Of a stretch of 6,414 bases of DNA, positions 1 through 6,011 are shown in pieces; position 1 is the first letter of the stretch, and every line of letters begins with the position of its first letter. The notes below the pieces were generated by a model that made no database searches, was not told the origin of the DNA, and was given only the letters and a program-made list of their open reading frames with translations. The DNA is from Desulfobulbaceae bacterium (GTDB taxonomy: Bacteria > Desulfobacterota > Desulfobulbia > Desulfobulbales > Desulfocapsaceae), in assembly GCA_030632405.1 (NCBI GenBank), contig DAOVUU010000149.1:1-6414 (forward strand). Reading direction: 5' to 3'. Made by a program: the position numbers and the translations under genes.

Positions 1-655
1 CATCAGTGGACTTCTAAAACCGGAAAATGGCGCCATCAAAGAAGGTTACATTAAATTTGATGGTACGGATACAACAAAGATGCTCGGCACGGATGTTGTA
101 AAATTAGGTTCTGTAATGGTACCTGAGGGCAGGCGGGTTTTTAAACACCTGACGGTGAACGAAAATATACTGGTCGGTTCCATTACCCGACAAGACGGGG
201 CTAAAAAAATCCGTGAAGACAATGAAATGATGTACAGGCATTTCCCAAGACTTTCAAAAGTAACTAATCGAATGGCCGGATACAGCTCCGGCGGTGAACA
301 GCAGATGATCGCCATTGCAAGAGCGCTAATGGCCACTCCCAAGATGTTAATGCTGGATGAACCATCCCTTGGTCTTGCGCCCTTGCTGGTAAAAGAGATC
401 TTCGATAATATAAAACTCATTAATAAAGAACTTGATACAACCATACTGGTTGTTGAGCAAAATGCCAAAGTTGCTTTAGCAGTTTCTGATTATGCCTACA
501 TCATGGAATCCGGCAAAATTGTTATGGAAGGTCCATCTAAAGACCTCCAGGATAACCCTGATGTAAAAGAATTCTATATGGGAATCACACAAGGGGGTGG
601 CAGAAAATCATTTAAAAATGTAAAATCTTACAAGAGGCGTAAACGCTGGATGTAA
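1..655 (+). CDS. livF: LivF-type branched-chain amino acid ABC transporter ATP-binding protein (5' end missing)
   Basis: Codons run from position 2 with no start in the window, giving 217 residues of a cytoplasmic ATPase that powers import of branched-chain amino acids or related ligands with LivG, LivH, LivM and a LivK-type binding protein. The first visible residues (ISGLL) normally lie just after the Walker A motif of LivF, so roughly 45 residues including Walker A are outside the window. Visible are the LivF-style Q-loop region VPEGRRVF (about residues 40-47), the signature YSSGGEQQ (94-101), Walker B LMLDEP (D119, E120) and VVEQNA in place of the usual H-loop, which is normal for LivF. 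After the point where typical LivF proteins end (EFYMG) there is a tail of about 20 residues, rich in Lys and Arg, ending KRRKRWM. I recall similar tails in deltaproteobacterial LivF homologues. LivF is commonly the last gene of its cluster, so the other liv genes should lie to the left. An internal ATG at position 80 is not the start, because coding similarity continues upstream of it. Confidence 0.93.
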   Translation, partial: ISGLLKPENGAIKEGYIKFDGTDTTKMLGTDVVKLGSVMVPEGRRVFKHLTVNENILVGSITRQDGAKKIREDNEMMYRHFPRLSKVTNRMAGYSSGGEQQMIAIARALMATPKMLMLDEPSLGLAPLLVKEIFDNIKLINKELDTTILVVEQNAKVALAVSDYAYIMESGKIVMEGPSKDLQDNPDVKEFYMGITQGGGRKSFKNVKSYKRRKRWM

Positions 656-721
656 GTTATACATTTATAAATGTTCATTTGTGAATATATTTCTCAGTAA
701 AGCCCATAACAGTAAGGATGC

Positions 722-726
722 GGGAG
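722..726 (+). promoter_or_regulatory. Ribosome binding site deciding the usp start
   Basis: GGGAG lies 6 nt before the ATG at 733, an ideal Shine-Dalgarno spacing. It falls inside the longer reading frame that begins at 718. The 718 ATG has only a weak AAGG placed too close to it, so 733 is the better start. Confidence 0.7.
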
Positions 727-732
727 TTCATT

Positions 733-1140
733 ATGAAGATATTAGTTGGATATAATGGTGGAGAAGTAGGTGAATTAGCATTATCACTTGCCAGGGACTA
801 TGCAAAAACGAATAATGCTTTTGTGTATATCCTCACCTCACTCGAGGGTGGCTCTTCTGAAAAAGCAGTGGATATTGTTAAGGCGGAAAAGAATCTTGTA
901 TTTGCCAGAACCCTTATTGAAGATGCCGGAATACAGTGTGATGCCCAGCAAAGCGTCAGAGGGCTGTCAGCCGGGGAAGATCTGGTTAAATTTGCCGAAG
1001 AAAACCAAATTGAGCATATCTTTCTTGGTATAAAGAAAAGGTCCAGGGTACAGAAAGCCCTGCTGGGTTCCACATCACGATATGTTATCCTCAAGGCACC
1101 CTGTCCTGTAACTACCGTTACACTGCCGGATAAATATTGA
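733..1140 (+). CDS. Universal stress protein, UspA family (single domain)
   Basis: The 135-residue product starts MKILVGYNGG and has the alpha/beta Rossmann-like Usp fold. It opens with a hydrophobic first strand followed by a Gly-rich turn, and residues 102-120 hold the nucleotide-binding region (LGIKKRSRVQKALLGSTSRY), followed by the usual CPV (about residues 124-126). The family motif is G-2x-G-9x-G-S/T. Here the first and third glycines and the Ser are present, but the second glycine is Lys, as in the basic GxRRRS-type subgroup, so ATP binding is plausible but unproven. Usp proteins are small cytoplasmic dimers linked to stress survival and often sit beside transporters. The gene begins 77 bp after the LivF stop on the same strand, so it may be read through from the liv operon or have its own promoter. 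The start at 733 was chosen for its RBS; a start at 718 would add five residues. Confidence 0.9.
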   Translation: MKILVGYNGGEVGELALSLARDYAKTNNAFVYILTSLEGGSSEKAVDIVKAEKNLVFARTLIEDAGIQCDAQQSVRGLSAGEDLVKFAEENQIEHIFLGIKKRSRVQKALLGSTSRYVILKAPCPVTTVTLPDKY

Positions 1141-1141
1141 T

Positions 1142-1229
1142 GGCGTCGTAAAAAGTCCTCATCTGTTCCGACTCAAAAGACTTTCTATTTTTCGGACGTA
1201 CCTGCTGATACCCGGAATAATAGAAAGTC
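1142..1229 (+). repeat. Intergenic hairpin repeat after the usp gene
   Basis: Directly after the usp stop codon is GGCGTCGTAAAAAGTCC (1142-1158), a string I recall as the edge of dispersed repeats in Desulfobacterota genomes; this is recollection, not a search. It is followed by an imperfect inverted repeat. The left arm GACTTTCTATTTTTCGG (1179-1195) pairs with the right arm at 1212-1229, which reads GACTTTCTATTATTCCGG on the other strand, across a 16-nt loop. The RNA could form a long stem and may act as a terminator or 3'-end stabiliser for usp, although no run of T follows the stem. It may equally be a decayed dispersed repeat. The rest of the gap to 1357 is pyrimidine-rich and shows no gene. 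Confidence 0.5.
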
Positions 1230-1357
1230 CGCCCCGCTGTCCGACCTGCATATACGATTTCCAGCTCAACCGACGTCCCTCTTCACTCTTCAGACCATAG
1301 CGCGGTCCCTCATTTCCTCTACTGCCCCCTCTCTTCATTGTTGCAATAAAAGAACCG

Positions 1358-1377
1358 ATGTTCTATGTATGAAACAT
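1358..1377 (+). promoter_or_regulatory. Imperfect 20-bp palindrome upstream of the sigma-54 regulator gene (candidate operator)
   Basis: The site ATGTTCTATGTATGAAACAT lies 28 bp before the regulator start. Its ends ATGTT and AACAT are exact complements, and positions inside the site also pair. The right half TGAAACAT recurs exactly, with the same 6-nt spacing between 7-nt arms, in the palindrome at 3566-3585 upstream of the transporter. A weak sigma-70-like promoter (TTGCAA at 1341-1346, 17 nt, TATGTA at 1364-1369) would overlap this site, which would suit autoregulation. That promoter is only a possibility. Confidence 0.45.
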
Positions 1378-1405
1378 TCCACTCAACTCCACCCCGGGAT
1401 TATCG

Positions 1406-3379
1406 ATGAACCGAAAGGCAAATATTACCGTTATCGGATACCCTAAGATATTGTCATCATGCCAGGAAGTAGCCGAAGAATATTTTAATAAAGCCAACTC
1501 TCTCTACTATCAATATCTGCCGGAAACCAATGGCGTTAAATATATATCGTCTTCCCCTAATCACCCTTTAAAGGATGCCGCCAAATCCTTTAACCAGATA
1601 AATCATGACATTATAATTGTTGGTACTGTTACGGCAAAGCTAGTAGCGGGGGTTGACGAAAACAAGACCATACCCTTTCGTGCTGGATATAAATCCCTTA
1701 TAAAAGCATTCTTAAAAGCGAAAGAAATAACAGACCGAGTTGCTTTTATTTGCTTCATTGAAGAAAAACATGATATCCAGTTCTATGAAAAATTAATCAA
1801 TATAAAGATTGATATATACTATGCCAACCACCTTGATGATTACAGACTATTCTGTATAAAAGCAAAACAGGATGGACATTCTGTCGTAATCGGAGGAAGT
1901 TATACTTTTCAGATTGCAAAAGAATACGGGCTGAAACCGGTATTTCTTTTTTCAGATCATGATACTTTCCATGATGCTTATATCCGCGCTCTCGAAACAC
2001 ATCGTTACAATCAATCTCTGGAGGAAAAAGTTTCACAACTGGAGATTATTTCACAGGAAAGCCTGGACAGTGTTATTTTTATTGATAACACTCACCATAT
2101 CACCTTCACCAATAAAGTAGCGAAACAAAAACTGCAATTCGATGCGGATACCATCGGGGGACAACATCTATCAGAACTGTTTGATTTTATAAAACCGGAT
2201 ATGCTCCAAAAAAACCGGAACAGTGAGGTTATTGGGACACTCAACAAAGAACAGATACTCGTTACAATCCATCCTGTATTTGTCGGCATGAGGACAGTCG
2301 GAACAGTCCTCATGGCAAAACAGATTAAAGAAATTGCCGCTATGGATACCCGCGTACGGCAGAAAATGCGTCACAGAGGGTTCAGGGCTAAATACACATT
2401 CCATGATATCCTGGGAAACTCCTCGGTTATAAAACAATGTAAAAGACATGCAAGGCTTTATGCAGCTTCAGAGGCACCTGTACTCATCTACGGGGCTACA
2501 GGGACTGGCAAAGAACTTTTTGCTCAGGCCATGCATAATAAAAGTTCACGAAAACTGTTCCCCTTCGTGGCCATAAATTGCGCCACATTGCCTTCCGAAC
2601 TGATGGAAAGTGAATTGTTCGGCTACGTAAAGGGTGCCTTTACCGGGGCCAGTTCACAGGGTAAGCAGGGACTCCTTGATCAAGCCCACCTCGGCACGCT
2701 GTTTCTCGATGAGGTAGATTCTCTTTCAAGCTCTCTCCAGGCCAAACTTTTGCGATTACTCCAGGAGAAAGAGTTCATCAGGGTAGGCGGAAATGAAGTA
2801 ATCCCCGTAGATATACGAATTATTGCTGCCTGCAACAGGAGACAAAACGAGAATTCAGAAGACAATTTGTTGCGGCAGGATCTTTTCTACAGGCTGAGCA
2901 TCCTTTATCTGCAACTTCCCTCTTTGCGTGAAAGAAAATCTGACATTCCCCTGTTATTTAAACATTTCCTCAGTCAATATGATTCAGAACTTACAGGGAT
3001 GATTTTTCCTCTTTCCAGAAATATTATTGATTCATTAACCTTCCTGCCCTTTACGGGCAACTTAAGGGAACTTCAATCCATAGCTGTTCGTTTTTCCTGT
3101 CTTTGCAGTAATAAGAAGATTTGCAGCGATGAATACCTGAAAGCCCTCCTTCAATCATGCTGTACCCTCAACACAGACCAGACAAAAAATTCACAGAATA
3201 GCGCCACATCACTTTTTGACGGTAACTCCACTCTCTCTGCCTCCATGAAAATGGCAGAAAAAACAATTTTAAAGCTGTCCCAAAAGAGATGTGATGGCTC
3301 AATAAAATGCATGTCAAACCAGCTGAAGGTTGGCCGCACAACCCTGTGGAGAAAGCTCAAAGAACATGACATTAATTGA
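1406..3379 (+). CDS. Sigma-54-dependent enhancer-binding regulator with PrpR_N sensor domain
   Basis: This 657-residue protein is a cytoplasmic activator that uses ATP hydrolysis to open promoters bound by RNA polymerase with sigma-54. Residues about 1-195 resemble the PrpR_N ligand-sensing domain: the stretch from IIIVGTVTAKLV to GYKSLIKAF, and then VVIGGSYTFQIAKEYGLKPVF near 160-180. A short helical linker (about 200-217) leads to a PAS-like region (about 218-310). The AAA+ domain (about 333-560) is complete, with Walker A GATGTGKE (363-370), the sigma-54 contact loop GAFTGA (410-415), Walker B GTLFLDEV (430-437), the DLFYRL and LPSLRER segments carrying Arg-finger candidates (R496, R508, R510), and a sensor II GNLREL (551-556). 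The usual WPGN before sensor II is FTGN here. A Fis-type helix-turn-helix ends the protein (about 630-655). GGGA at 1396-1399 is spaced 6 nt from the ATG. PrpR itself senses 2-methylcitrate, but no prp genes are visible. The convergent evidence is position: the next genes on the same strand encode an importer with a sigma-54-like promoter, so control of that importer is inferred. Confidence 0.92.
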   Translation: MNRKANITVIGYPKILSSCQEVAEEYFNKANSLYYQYLPETNGVKYISSSPNHPLKDAAKSFNQINHDIIIVGTVTAKLVAGVDENKTIPFRAGYKSLIKAFLKAKEITDRVAFICFIEEKHDIQFYEKLINIKIDIYYANHLDDYRLFCIKAKQDGHSVVIGGSYTFQIAKEYGLKPVFLFSDHDTFHDAYIRALETHRYNQSLEEKVSQLEIISQESLDSVIFIDNTHHITFTNKVAKQKLQFDADTIGGQHLSELFDFIKPDMLQKNRNSEVIGTLNKEQILVTIHPVFVGMRTVGTVLMAKQIKEIAAMDTRVRQKMRHRGFRAKYTFHDILGNSSVIKQCKRHARLYAASEAPVLIYGATGTGKELFAQAMHNKSSRKLFPFVAINCATLPSELMESELFGYVKGAFTGASSQGKQGLLDQAHLGTLFLDEVDSLSSSLQAKLLRLLQEKEFIRVGGNEVIPVDIRIIAACNRRQNENSEDNLLRQDLFYRLSILYLQLPSLRERKSDIPLLFKHFLSQYDSELTGMIFPLSRNIIDSLTFLPFTGNLRELQSIAVRFSCLCSNKKICSDEYLKALLQSCCTLNTDQTKNSQNSATSLFDGNSTLSASMKMAEKTILKLSQKRCDGSIKCMSNQLKVGRTTLWRKLKEHDIN

Positions 3380-3470
3380 TGGTTCCCTGAAAAAAACCTC
3401 AACCACCTCAACAATTGGATTACATTTTGCATATCTACTTCTCAATTCTGATCAAATAATATCGATGCAC

Positions 3471-3485
3471 TGGCATATTAATTGA
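3471..3485 (+). promoter_or_regulatory. Weak sigma-54 promoter candidate
   Basis: TGGCATATTAATTGA matches the -24 element TGGCA well and keeps the correct 10-nt gap from GG to the -12 position, but the -12 dinucleotide is GA instead of the nearly invariant GC. It is weaker than the candidate at 3537 and could be fortuitous. Confidence 0.2.
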
Positions 3486-3536
3486 CAGAGATTGCCACTA
3501 CCGCATGGCTGCACCGTCCTGCCTCCTATTATTAAT

Positions 3537-3553
3537 TTGGAACAGTGATCGCA
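3537..3553 (+). promoter_or_regulatory. Sigma-54 (-24/-12) promoter candidate for the transporter operon
   Basis: TTGGAACAGTGATCGCA fits the sigma-54 pattern TTGGCAC-N5-TTGCA with two substitutions (GGAAC for GGCAC, TCGCA for TTGCA). The key GG (3539-3540) and GC (3551-3552) are separated by exactly 10 nt, as required. Transcription would start near 3564, leaving an untranslated leader of about 170 nt before the binding-protein gene. A sigma-54 activator is encoded immediately upstream, which raises the prior. One difficulty is that the palindrome at 3566-3585 would lie at about +1 to +20, whereas activator sites usually lie upstream of the promoter. Confidence 0.45.
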
Positions 3554-3565
3554 CTTTTAATATTT

Positions 3566-3585
3566 ACGTTTCGTGATTGAAACAT
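3566..3585 (+). promoter_or_regulatory. Palindrome upstream of the transporter gene, related to the site before the regulator
   Basis: ACGTTTCGTGATTGAAACAT has 7-nt arms ACGTTTC and GAAACAT that are complementary at 6 of 7 positions, with a 6-nt spacer. Aligned with the palindrome at 1358-1377 it matches at 14 of 20 positions, including the whole right half TGAAACAT. A shared site before a regulator gene and its neighbouring operon suggests binding by that regulator. A weak sigma-70-like alternative (TTGAAA at 3578-3583 as -35, GTTAAT 18 nt later) overlaps it. Confidence 0.45.
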
Positions 3586-3724
3586 AAGAGAGTGTGTGCT
3601 GTTAATTATTACTGATATTATTGAAAAGCAGAACGTTTTTCGGAAGGTCTGTATCTGTAGCCACCTCAGCTTATGAGATATGCGGGCTAATAGATGAAAG
3701 AGCATTATGCCAACCACATTAAAT

Positions 3725-3728
3725 GGAG
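3725..3728 (+). promoter_or_regulatory. Ribosome binding site deciding the binding-protein start
   Basis: GGAG lies 6 nt before the ATG at 3735 and itself overlaps the alternative ATG at 3723. It therefore supports the 3735 start, which also gives a normal signal peptide beginning MKLS. Confidence 0.75.
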
Positions 3729-3734
3729 AATAAA

Positions 3735-4772
3735 ATGAAATTAAGTGTACTGTTAGGCACCCTTGCTGCGACGACTCTACTCTCTGCTTCTGCTCAGGCC
3801 GGAGAGAGAACCCTCTATATGGGCGCCTATGGAGGATCTACCGAAAAATTGATGATGGAATCGATTCTTCCACCATGGGAAAAAGCCAACAATGCCAAAG
3901 TCGTTTATGTTCCCGGCAATTCGACTAAAACACTGGCCAAACTACAGGCCCAAAAAGGAAGTCAGGAACTGGATGTCGTATTTCTTGATGATGGTCCGAT
4001 GTACCAGGCTATCGCTCTCGGCTTTTGTGACACGATCAATGACGCTGCGATATTTAATGATATATATGACATTGCAAAAATGAACACTGACAAGGCAGTG
4101 GGTGTTGGTTTTGTCGCGACAGGGTTAGCCTATGACAAGGAAACCTTTAAGAAAAATGGATGGGATGCGCCTACTTCGTGGGCTGATTTAGCTGATCCAA
4201 AATACAAGGGTAAGGTGGTAGTACCGCCTATTACCAATACTTACGGCCTGCATGCACTTGTTATGACCGCCCGTCTTCATGGCGGTGGCGAAAACAACAT
4301 TGATCCGGGTTTTAAAGCGTTTGTAGACAGCGTGGGACCAAACGTTCTGGATTTTATTCCCTCTTCAGGAAAATTATCTGAACTGTTTCAAACCAGGGAA
4401 GTCGTACTCGCCACATGGGGCAGCGGTCGTTTGAAATCTCTTGCCGATACCGGTTTCCCCGGAGGTTTCGCCTACCCGAAGGAAGGAGGGGTTGCCTTGA
4501 TGATAGGAACTTGTCCGGTAGTGGACAGCGACGTCCCGGATCTTTCGCAAAGCCTTATTCAATATCTGCTGACACCAGAAGTTCAAAAACAGATCGCCGA
4601 GACTAAAGCCTGGGGACCGACTAACATGAAAACTGTGTTATCCAAAGAACTTGGCGAATCTCTTCCCTACGGCCCTGAAAAGATCAATGCGCTGAATGCG
4701 GTGGATTGGAATGTGATCAATCCCGCCCGCCAGAACTGGACCAAGCGATGGACCCGCGAAGTAGAAAAGTAA
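3735..4772 (+). CDS. Periplasmic substrate-binding protein of a polyamine/opine-family ABC importer (PotD/PotF-like)
   Basis: The 345-residue precursor begins with a Sec signal peptide: MKL, then a hydrophobic core VLLGTLAATTLL, then SASAQA with likely signal peptidase I cleavage after AQA at residue 22, giving a mature protein starting GERTLYMG. The mature part has the features of the spermidine/putrescine-like solute-binding group: a first strand followed by GAYGGSTEKLM, then VPGNSTKTLAKLQAQ, LDVVFLDDGPMYQA, GLAYDKETFKKNGWDAPTSWADL-type segments in the middle, a hinge-like VVVPPITNTYG, and a C-terminal EVQKQIAETKAWGPTN. There is no lipobox Cys, so it should be a free periplasmic protein delivering its ligand to the permease. 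It starts the importer operon; the ATPase and permease genes follow on the same strand. The ligand cannot be told from sequence: members of this family bind polyamines, opines, choline-like amines or other small cations and acids. A longer start at 3723 would add four polar residues ahead of the signal peptide. Confidence 0.9.
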   Translation: MKLSVLLGTLAATTLLSASAQAGERTLYMGAYGGSTEKLMMESILPPWEKANNAKVVYVPGNSTKTLAKLQAQKGSQELDVVFLDDGPMYQAIALGFCDTINDAAIFNDIYDIAKMNTDKAVGVGFVATGLAYDKETFKKNGWDAPTSWADLADPKYKGKVVVPPITNTYGLHALVMTARLHGGGENNIDPGFKAFVDSVGPNVLDFIPSSGKLSELFQTREVVLATWGSGRLKSLADTGFPGGFAYPKEGGVALMIGTCPVVDSDVPDLSQSLIQYLLTPEVQKQIAETKAWGPTNMKTVLSKELGESLPYGPEKINALNAVDWNVINPARQNWTKRWTREVEK

Positions 4773-4791
4773 ACATCCACATTTTATATAG

Positions 4792-4917
4792 TCAGTATTG
4801 TCCGGTTTAAATTTCGAAGTCTACGCTATCTGCAAGAGGATTCATGGGTAACGCTCCCAAAAGTTATTCATGAATCCATTTTAGATGCTTTGCAATTTTC
4901 TAACCGGACACTACTGA
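4792..4917. mobile_element. MITE-like element with terminal inverted repeats between binding-protein and ATPase genes
   Basis: The 126-bp segment is bounded by TCAGTATTGTCCGGTT (4792-4807) and its near-perfect complement at 4902-4917, which reads TCAGTAGTGTCCGGTT on the other strand (15 of 16 match). Just outside are TATATAG (4785-4791) and TAAATAG (4918-4924), a possible 7-bp target duplication with one mismatch. Inside is a second long inverted repeat (4838-4877). The segment has no open reading frame of note, so it would depend on a transposase elsewhere. The TGTCCGGTTAG-type end resembles ends I recall from DDE-type insertion sequences, but I cannot name the family with confidence. It occupies most of the 177-bp gap within an otherwise tight operon. 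Confidence 0.65.
4838..4877 (+). repeat. Internal hairpin of the MITE-like element
   Basis: The left arm GGATTCATGGGTAAC (4838-4852) and right arm GTTATTCATGAATCC (4863-4877) pair at 13 of 15 positions around a 10-nt loop. In the RNA this stem, with ATTTT after it, could slow or partly stop transcription between the binding-protein and ATPase genes, but it is not a classic terminator because no long T run follows. Confidence 0.6.
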
Positions 4918-4949
4918 TAAATAGTATGCTTTTAAAAAGAGATTAGAGA

Positions 4950-6011
4950 ATGTCATTCTTACGTCTGGAAGGTTTAAGCAAGTCTTTTGGTAACTTTGTT
5001 GCCGTGAAAGATGTGAATCTGGAAGTTGAAAAGGGGGAATTTGTTTCGCTCTTAGGCCCCTCCGGCTGCGGCAAGACGACCACTTTACAGATGATTGGAG
5101 GGTTCGTTACTCCAACAGAAGGTAAAATATTTATCAATGGTCAGGATATTACTGAAGTTAAGCCGAATAAGCGTAACCTTGGAATTGTGTTTCAGAGCTA
5201 TGCGCTGTTCCATCACATGACCATTCATGACAACGTTGCATTCGGTCTGGAGATGCGCAAGATCGAAAAAACTGAGCGTGATGCACGTGTACGTGAAACT
5301 CTGTCACTTGTCCATCTGGATGAATTCGCACACCGCTTCCCACGTGAACTTTCCGGTGGCCAGCAACAGCGGGTTGCATTAGCGCGTGCACTTGTCATCC
5401 GGCCTGAGGTGCTCCTGCTTGATGAACCTTTGTCTGCGCTCGACGCTAAAATTCGAGAAGATATGCGGATTGAATTGAGGGCTATTCAGCGTACCGTGGG
5501 AACAACAACGATTCTTGTTACCCATGATCAGTCCGAAGCGATGGCAATGAGTGATCGTATTGCAGTGATGAATAATGGTAAATTAGTGCAGGTAGACCAA
5601 CCGCACACCGCCTATGAATACCCCGGAGACAGCTTTGTAACAGAATTTCTTGGCAAGTCGAACATGTTCGCGGGTATTGTAAAAGACGTATCTGACGGAC
5701 TAACAGCTGTTGATGTTGCCGGTGTAACTGTTCTTGCTGAGGGTAATCAGTTTGAAGTAGAGGCTGCAGTTAATGTTTCAATCAGACCTGAAAAAATCAA
5801 ATTTGCAAAGCAGAGCAAAGGAGTGATTGACGGCGCCATTAAAGCACGAATATTTCTTGGCAACCAATGGGTCTTTCAGCTTGATACTCCTATGGGAGAA
5901 TTTGTGGTCGTCAGCCAGAATACGGGCCATGAAGAAGCAGAGGAAGGTCACAAAGCAGGACTCGACTGGTCGGCGCAGGATATGCGTATTTTGCCCAGGG
6001 AGGCAGACTAA
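4950..6011 (+). CDS. PotA-like ABC transporter ATP-binding protein
   Basis: This 353-residue cytoplasmic ATPase drives the importer whose binding protein is encoded upstream and whose permease follows. All nucleotide-binding motifs are intact: Walker A GPSGCGKTT (36-44), Q-loop FQSYALF (Q82), signature LSGGQQQR (134-141), Walker B VLLLDEP (D158, E159), D-loop SALD (162-165) and H-loop THDQSEA (H192). Residues about 235-350 form a C-terminal extension of the TOBE_2 type (including VSIRPEKIKF near 276-285), typical of the PotA/FbpC/CysA group and normal in length for it. The ATG at 4950 is preceded by purine-rich but weak RBS candidates (AAAGAGA, AGAG), poorer than those of the neighbours. The stop codon overlaps the permease start by one base (TAATG), so the two genes are translationally coupled. 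The substrate is not determined by this subunit; PotA-like is a family name here, not proof of polyamine transport. Confidence 0.94.
   Translation: MSFLRLEGLSKSFGNFVAVKDVNLEVEKGEFVSLLGPSGCGKTTTLQMIGGFVTPTEGKIFINGQDITEVKPNKRNLGIVFQSYALFHHMTIHDNVAFGLEMRKIEKTERDARVRETLSLVHLDEFAHRFPRELSGGQQQRVALARALVIRPEVLLLDEPLSALDAKIREDMRIELRAIQRTVGTTTILVTHDQSEAMAMSDRIAVMNNGKLVQVDQPHTAYEYPGDSFVTEFLGKSNMFAGIVKDVSDGLTAVDVAGVTVLAEGNQFEVEAAVNVSIRPEKIKFAKQSKGVIDGAIKARIFLGNQWVFQLDTPMGEFVVVSQNTGHEEAEEGHKAGLDWSAQDMRILPREAD
5998..6003 (+). promoter_or_regulatory. Ribosome binding site for the permease inside the ATPase gene
   Basis: GGGAGG lies 7 nt before the ATG at 6011, within the last codons of the ATPase gene. It is the strongest Shine-Dalgarno in the window and fixes the permease start at the overlapping TAATG. 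Confidence 0.8.

Larger units (their letters stand above)
3380..3734 (+). other. Non-coding regulatory gap between regulator and transporter genes
   Basis: These 355 bp hold no convincing gene. They contain a strong and a weak sigma-54 promoter candidate, a palindrome related to the one before the regulator gene, and the binding-protein RBS, all listed separately. Near the left end CCTCAAC is repeated twice 2 bp apart (about 3398-3413), with no clear terminator. A 14-codon open frame starts at ATG 3694 (MKEHYANH...) with GGG 7 nt upstream, and its TGA overlaps the ATG at 3735. It could be a leader peptide, but it is too short to call as a gene. The long untranslated leader fits a regulated promoter. 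Confidence 0.6.

Noticed and set aside
46..468. Long open frame on the - strand opposite livF
   Set aside because: It is the antisense shadow of clear ABC ATPase coding sequence, has no recognisable domain and no upstream RBS that I can see.
661..674. Perfect 14-bp palindrome ACATTTATAAATGT between livF and usp
   Set aside because: It is A+T-only apart from the ends, lacks the arm and spacer pattern of the other two palindromes, and has no T run to make a terminator. Chance is likely in this A+T-rich gap.
718..732. Upstream ATG at 718 as the usp start
   Set aside because: The GGGAG at 722-726 is ideally placed for 733, and the product from 733 begins exactly at the first strand of the Usp fold.
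2171..2449. Open frames on the - strand within the regulator gene
   Set aside because: They lie entirely opposite the PAS-like and linker coding region of an intact 657-residue protein and show no family features.
3673..3690. Five-codon frame MRYAG before the binding-protein gene
   Set aside because: It is too short, and has no convincing RBS or conservation evidence.
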